Below, in pieces: positions 14,518-17,152 of a DNA stretch of 17,152 nt. Position 1 is the first letter of the stretch; the number at the start of each line of letters is the position of its first letter. The position numbers and the translations under genes were made by a program. The stretch spans positions 1-17,152 of the forward strand of contig JACVCM010000068.1 of NCBI GenBank assembly GCA_016742125.1, given 5' to 3'. This stretch comes from Sphingomonadaceae bacterium (GTDB lineage Bacteria > Pseudomonadota > Alphaproteobacteria > Sphingomonadales > Sphingomonadaceae). The notes under the pieces were generated by a model that saw only the letters and a list, made by a program, of their open reading frames with translations, was not told the DNA's origin and did no database searches.

Positions 14518-14907
14518 TTATTCGGCAGCCTCGGTGGTCTTGGTAATAGTGTCACGGCGTTCGGCGATACGCGCCTTCTTGCCGGTCAGGCCGCGCAGAT
14601 AGTAAAGCTTGGCGCGGCGCACGACGCCCTTGCGGACGACTTCGATGCTGTCGATGTTCGGGCTGTACAGCGGGAATACGCGCTCGACGCCCTCGCCGAA
14701 CGACATCTTGCGAACGGTGAAGTTGGAGCCCATGCCCTTGTTCGAACGCGCGATGCACACGCCTTCGTAATTCTGGATACGCGTGCGCTCACCTTCGATG
14801 ACCTTCACGCCCACCTTTACGGTGTCGCCGGCACGGAATGCCGGAATTTTCTTGTTTTCTGCCAGTGCCGCAATGGCCTCAGCTTCGAGTGTCTGGATGA
14901 GGTTCAT
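14518..14907 (-). CDS. rplS: 50S ribosomal protein L19
   Basis: This 129-residue protein sits at the interface of the 30S and 50S subunits. The family core is unmistakable: IPAFRAGDTVKVGVKVIEG, RIQNYEGVCIARSNKGMGSN, FTVRKMSFGEGVERVFP, SPNIDSIEV and VRRAKLYYLRGLTGKKARI. A short acidic tail (TKTTEAAE) extends the E. coli length of 115. I chose ATG 14907 because it begins the conserved MNLIQTLE. AAGGA is about eleven bases upstream, and the gap to trmD is 7 bp. A much longer in-frame extension upstream is antisense-like filler inside trmD. Confidence 0.98.
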   Translation of the reverse strand: MNLIQTLEAEAIAALAENKKIPAFRAGDTVKVGVKVIEGERTRIQNYEGVCIARSNKGMGSNFTVRKMSFGEGVERVFPLYSPNIDSIEVVRKGVVRRAKLYYLRGLTGKKARIAERRDTITKTTEAAE

Positions 14908-14914
14908 GCCCCAT

Positions 14915-15652
14915 TTAATCCTTATTCTTCCGTCGCGCATCAGAGGCAGGTTGAACCCGAGCGTCATTGTAACGCTCCCAAAGGTCCGGCCTGCGTAACC
15001 GTGTATCTTCCTCCGCCCTTTGTTTCCGCCAGGCGGCGATTTTCGCATGATCCCCCGATCGCAACACTTCAGGGATCGTGCGCCCTTCCCAATCATTGGG
15101 TCGGGTATAATGCGGATATTCTAACAAACCATGTTCAAAGGATTCGTCATTCCCGCTTGAAGCCGCGCCCATTACGCCGGGAAGCAAGCGAATGCAAGCG
15201 TCTAACAGCATTAAAGCACCGATTTCTCCGCCCGACAGGATGATGTCGCCCATGCTGACCTGCTCAATGGGCCGCGCATCGAAGATCCGCTCGTCAAATC
15301 CCTCGAAACGCCCGCAGATTATCGTAACGCCGGGGCAAGCGGCAAGTTCGCGGATGCGCGCTTGGGAGATGGGTTTGCCGCGCGGGGTCATGGCGAGGAT
15401 GGGGGCGTTGGGTTGGGCAGCCAACGCATGATCGACCGCCGTCGCGAGGATGTCGGCCTTGAGCACCATCCCCGCCCCGCCACCTGCGGGCGTATCATCG
15501 ACGGTGCGATGCTTGTCGGTCGCAAAATCACGGATGTGGATGGGCGAGCAGGACCATATGCCCTCTTCCATCGCACGGCCAGCAAGCGACACGCCCAGCG
15601 GGCCGGGAAACATCTCCGGATACAGGGTGAGGATTTGGGTTTGGAAGGTCAA
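14915..15652 (-). CDS. trmD: tRNA (guanine37-N1)-methyltransferase
   Basis: This 245-residue enzyme methylates G37 of tRNAs reading CNN codons, using S-adenosylmethionine bound in a deep trefoil knot. Typical motifs are ILTLYPEMFPGPLG, the DDTPAGGGAGMVLK loop, CGRFEGFDERI (from residue 113), SGGEIGALMLLDACIRLLPGV and GLLEYPHYTRP. The start must be the TTG at 15652: it overlaps the upstream stop as TTGA, has AGAGGA nine bases before it, and the first ATG comes too late for the conserved N-terminus. At the position of the catalytic Asp described in H. influenzae (Asp169), the aligned residue appears to be Glu170, with Asp169 just before it. Confidence 0.96.
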   Translation of the reverse strand: MTFQTQILTLYPEMFPGPLGVSLAGRAMEEGIWSCSPIHIRDFATDKHRTVDDTPAGGGAGMVLKADILATAVDHALAAQPNAPILAMTPRGKPISQARIRELAACPGVTIICGRFEGFDERIFDARPIEQVSMGDIILSGGEIGALMLLDACIRLLPGVMGAASSGNDESFEHGLLEYPHYTRPNDWEGRTIPEVLRSGDHAKIAAWRKQRAEEDTRLRRPDLWERYNDARVQPASDARRKNKD

Positions 15653-15927
15653 TCCACACTGTCCTCTTCCAATTTGGCAATGCCACGACCGAGCCAATGA
15701 CCTATCGCTGCTGATGAAATGAAAACCGGCACGAGTAAGGCTACCTCGATGTCCTCCAATCCCCACAAATCCGGGCTCGCAAAAAGCCAGATCAAACACG
15801 CAAGAGAAATCGGCGCACTAATCGCCCCGGCCCGTGCTAGCCACTCGGGCGTCAATCGGGCTTTCAAATAAGCGAGCAGCAAACTCGTAACGACTAATGC
15901 CGCCATCGGCACCATGAACAAAGCCAT
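15649..15927 (-). CDS. Small three-helix membrane protein between vapC and trmD
   Basis: This 92-residue protein has three hydrophobic segments (about 2-20, 33-51 and 61-80) and an acidic end, KLEEDSVD. No family is recognised. I chose ATG 15927, which shares one base with the vapC stop (TGATG); a TTG one codon earlier is possible. Its own stop overlaps the trmD TTG start by four bases. The double overlap argues strongly that it is translated. Its position in the operon is outside the canonical rpsP-rimM-trmD-rplS set. Confidence 0.72.
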   Translation of the reverse strand: MALFMVPMAALVVTSLLLAYLKARLTPEWLARAGAISAPISLACLIWLFASPDLWGLEDIEVALLVPVFISSAAIGHWLGRGIAKLEEDSVD

Positions 15928-16304
15928 CAAACCGTCCAGTTCTCGACCTTCAACCCCGGCACATCGGCGAAGTCGGCTTCGTTATTGGTAACAATCGTCG
16001 CGCCGATGCTAAGCGCGTGCGCCGCCAGCAGGCGGTCGAAACGCGCGCGCTTGAACGGCAATTTAGCATAATTCCGCGCGGCGTCCTCACCGAACGCCAC
16101 CAGCGGGATGGCTTTGACAAATGCGGCCAAGGTTTTCGGCGATGGCGGTTTACCAACGTAAGTCCCGTGCGCCACCTCGGCATAGCTTATAACCGAAAAA
16201 GCAACCTCGCCCGGCTCAAACGATGTGATCCGTTGGCGCATCACCTCGTAATCTCCCGACATTGCGTAAATCGCACTGTCCGCATCGATGAGAAATCTGA
16301 TCAC
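15927..16304 (-). CDS. vapC: VapC-type PIN-domain ribonuclease toxin
   Basis: This 125-residue PIN domain has the acidic residues needed for metal-dependent RNA cleavage: D7 in FLIDADSAIYAM, E43 in ISYAEVAHG, D90 in FDRLLAAHAL and D111 in TNNEADF. The C-terminal ending VPGLKVENW is the usual VapC finish. Toxin members cut tRNA or rRNA and are held inactive by VapB. Nothing looks degraded. The start overlaps the vapB stop by four bases (ATGA), the standard arrangement. It lies inside the ribosome-maturation operon, between rimM and trmD. Confidence 0.92.
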   Translation of the reverse strand: MIRFLIDADSAIYAMSGDYEVMRQRITSFEPGEVAFSVISYAEVAHGTYVGKPPSPKTLAAFVKAIPLVAFGEDAARNYAKLPFKRARFDRLLAAHALSIGATIVTNNEADFADVPGLKVENWTV

Positions 16305-16570
16305 CGGGATTTCAGTGCCTCACGGCGCGCAATTGCGCTCGGACGCTCATCGAAATCGCCGTGGGGAATCAGCCGCGCACCGGGCGCCTTGCCCCAAAAA
16401 CCGCTGACATCGATCGTTTTGCGCGGCTTTTCGGCAGGCTTGAACACGAACCCGCTTCGTTCTTCACGCAAGATCATCTCGTCCCCATCTTTCAACCCAA
16501 GTGCCTTTGGCAAACGCAAAGCAACGGAATTGCCAGACTTGAACACTTTCGCCCTGTATTCCTTGCTCAT
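16301..16570 (-). CDS. vapB: VapB-type antitoxin (AbrB/SpoVT DNA-binding fold)
   Basis: This 89-residue protein has an N-terminal swapped-hairpin AbrB/MazE domain, with the characteristic AKVFKSGNSVALRLPKALGLKDGDEM at about residues 7-32. A flexible C-terminal half containing DVSGFWGKAPGA would wrap the toxin. Two adjacent ATG codons (16573 and 16570) are possible. I prefer 16570 because GGAG then has a six-base spacing. The N-terminal domain probably binds the TATA-rich repeats just upstream for autoregulation, as in related modules. Confidence 0.9.
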   Translation of the reverse strand: MSKEYRAKVFKSGNSVALRLPKALGLKDGDEMILREERSGFVFKPAEKPRKTIDVSGFWGKAPGARLIPHGDFDERPSAIARREALKSR

Positions 16571-16601
16571 CATATACTCCGTATATACGCGGCGTATATA
16601 C
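16571..16601 (-). promoter_or_regulatory. TATAC repeats upstream of vapB, likely promoter/operator
   Basis: GTATATAC occurs at 16581-16588 and again at 16594-16601. Each copy is self-complementary, and the two are separated by GCGGC. A third partial copy, ATATAC at 16572-16577, overlaps the vapB start. The block begins at the last base of the rimM stop codon. Such palindromes in front of an AbrB-fold antitoxin are typical autoregulation sites, and the TATA-rich copies could also supply a -10 element. Function is inferred. Confidence 0.6.
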
Positions 16602-17095
16602 TAAATCACGAACGCCGCGTCAATCACGATGCGCTCGCCCCATTCAGACACCGCATCCGGCATCATCGGTACCATGAATTTCTTGCCCGGCTTCCCGTCT
16701 TCGGAAGGCATTTCGATTTCAAGCACATCACTCGCGCCAAAATTTTCTACGGCGACGCATTTGCCGAGGTCTGTGCCATCGGTGGAGATGCATGGCAGGC
16801 CGATCAGGTCGCTGTAATAATATTCGCCCTCATCGAGCGCTGGTAAGGCTTCTCGCGGTACGGTCAACACCGTACTTCGCAGCTTTTCCGCCGCATTGCG
16901 GTCATTGATTTCGGCAAATCGCGCAATTGCGCCATCTTTATGAGGGCGCAGCGACTTTATCGTCAGCGCACCATCATTGAAACTTTTATACCGTTTCAAG
17001 CTGTCCAGACTCTCTGCGAACAACTTGAGACGGACTTCGCCCGTCACGCCATGCGCGCCTGAAATGGCGGCAAGCGTGACGGTCTTGTCCGGCAA
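16601..17095 (-). CDS. rimM: Ribosome maturation factor RimM
   Basis: This 164-residue protein binds S19 and assists 16S rRNA processing and 30S head assembly. The N-terminal domain has ISGAHGVTGEVRLKLF; a PRC-barrel-like second half starts around EGEYYYSDLIGLPC and contains VENFGASDVLEIE and MVPMMPDAV. The start is TTG at 17095: GAGG lies eight bases upstream within the end of rpsP, and no ATG or GTG fits the conserved N-terminus. It follows rpsP by three bases. Its TAG stop abuts the vapBC control repeats. Confidence 0.95.
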   Translation of the reverse strand: MPDKTVTLAAISGAHGVTGEVRLKLFAESLDSLKRYKSFNDGALTIKSLRPHKDGAIARFAEINDRNAAEKLRSTVLTVPREALPALDEGEYYYSDLIGLPCISTDGTDLGKCVAVENFGASDVLEIEMPSEDGKPGKKFMVPMMPDAVSEWGERIVIDAAFVI

Positions 17096-17098
17096 GGT

Positions 17099-17152
17099 TT
17101 AGCCCTCGGCCTTTTCTTCTGGTGCTTCGTCTGCTGCAGGTGCCTCCTCAGC
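17099..17152 (-). CDS. rpsP: C-terminal tail of 30S ribosomal protein S16 (5' part outside window)
   Basis: Seventeen codons and a TAA stop are visible, encoding AEEAPAADEAPEEKAEG. The globular S16 domain lies outside the window. The identification rests on position, three bases upstream of rimM in the canonical rpsP-rimM order, and on the Ala/Glu/Pro-rich tail common on alphaproteobacterial S16 proteins. The tail also carries the ribosome site for rimM. Confidence 0.78.
   Translation of the reverse strand, partial: AEEAPAADEAPEEKAEG

Noticed and set aside
14908..15096. N-terminal extension of rplS by 63 codons
   Set aside because: It lies within trmD coding sequence in another frame and is not conserved; L19 begins at MNLIQTLE.
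15653..15799. 49-codon N-terminal extension of trmD
   Set aside because: It overlaps the small membrane protein gene; the TTG at 15652 gives the family N-terminus, overlap and ribosome site.
1..17152. Mobile element, prophage, CRISPR or tRNA genes
   Set aside because: No transposase, integrase, spaced direct repeats or cloverleaf sequence was seen; vapBC is the only transfer-prone module and has no flanking repeats that I can find.

Overview
The window reads as a chromosomal housekeeping segment of an alphaproteobacterium, most likely a sphingomonad (order Sphingomonadales). The support is gene content and style: a DivL-type tyrosine pseudo-histidine kinase, an acidic C-terminal tail on ribosomal protein S16, a candidate EcfG-type general stress promoter, and long spurious antisense ORFs typical of moderately high-GC DNA. 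The genus assignment is inference. I see no rRNA, tRNA, CRISPR array, insertion sequence or phage gene. The only accessory-looking module is a vapBC toxin-antitoxin pair.

Left part (1-5300, all minus strand). A translationally overlapping cluster runs divL -> tsaE -> amgK: a polarity/cell-cycle sensor with Tyr where the phosphoacceptor His should be, the t6A tRNA-modification ATPase, and an anomeric sugar kinase of peptidoglycan recycling that runs off the left edge. Upstream of it lies ahcY (S-adenosylhomocysteine hydrolase), closed by a strong terminator at 3763-3796. The ahcY leader is notable. It carries an 8-bp inverted repeat resembling a SahR operator, and a perfect 16-bp inverted repeat whose second arm covers the GTG start codon.

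Middle (5301-8551). A small secreted four-cysteine protein (minus strand) diverges from a Prx5-type peroxiredoxin (plus strand), which ends in a GNRA-loop terminator. AMP nucleosidase (amn) and a small Ala/Lys-rich membrane-anchored protein follow on the plus strand. The small protein is preceded by a textbook GGAAC-N17-CGTT element of the alphaproteobacterial general stress response. These genes converge on a hairpin with the next block.

Right-middle (8549-14482, minus strand). A compact run begins with asd (aspartate-semialdehyde dehydrogenase). It continues through a GFA/CENP-V-type zinc protein, a kappa-GST/HCCA-isomerase-like protein, an alpha/beta hydrolase, a GNAT acetyltransferase and a four-helix membrane protein. 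Five consecutive junctions overlap or lie 4 bp apart, so translation is probably coupled. A secreted ACE-like M2 metallopeptidase lies 54 bp further on.

Right end (14446-17152, minus strand). This is the classical rpsP-rimM-trmD-rplS ribosome-maturation operon, with a strong terminator after rplS. Between rimM and trmD sit three extra overlapping genes: vapB, vapC and a small three-helix membrane protein. The vapBC promoter/operator-like repeats touch the rimM stop codon. rimM and trmD both use TTG starts.

I did not find a clearly undescribed multi-gene system. The best leads are the ahcY leader, the toxin-antitoxin module inside the ribosomal operon, the stress promoter with its small protein, and the DivL active-site substitution.
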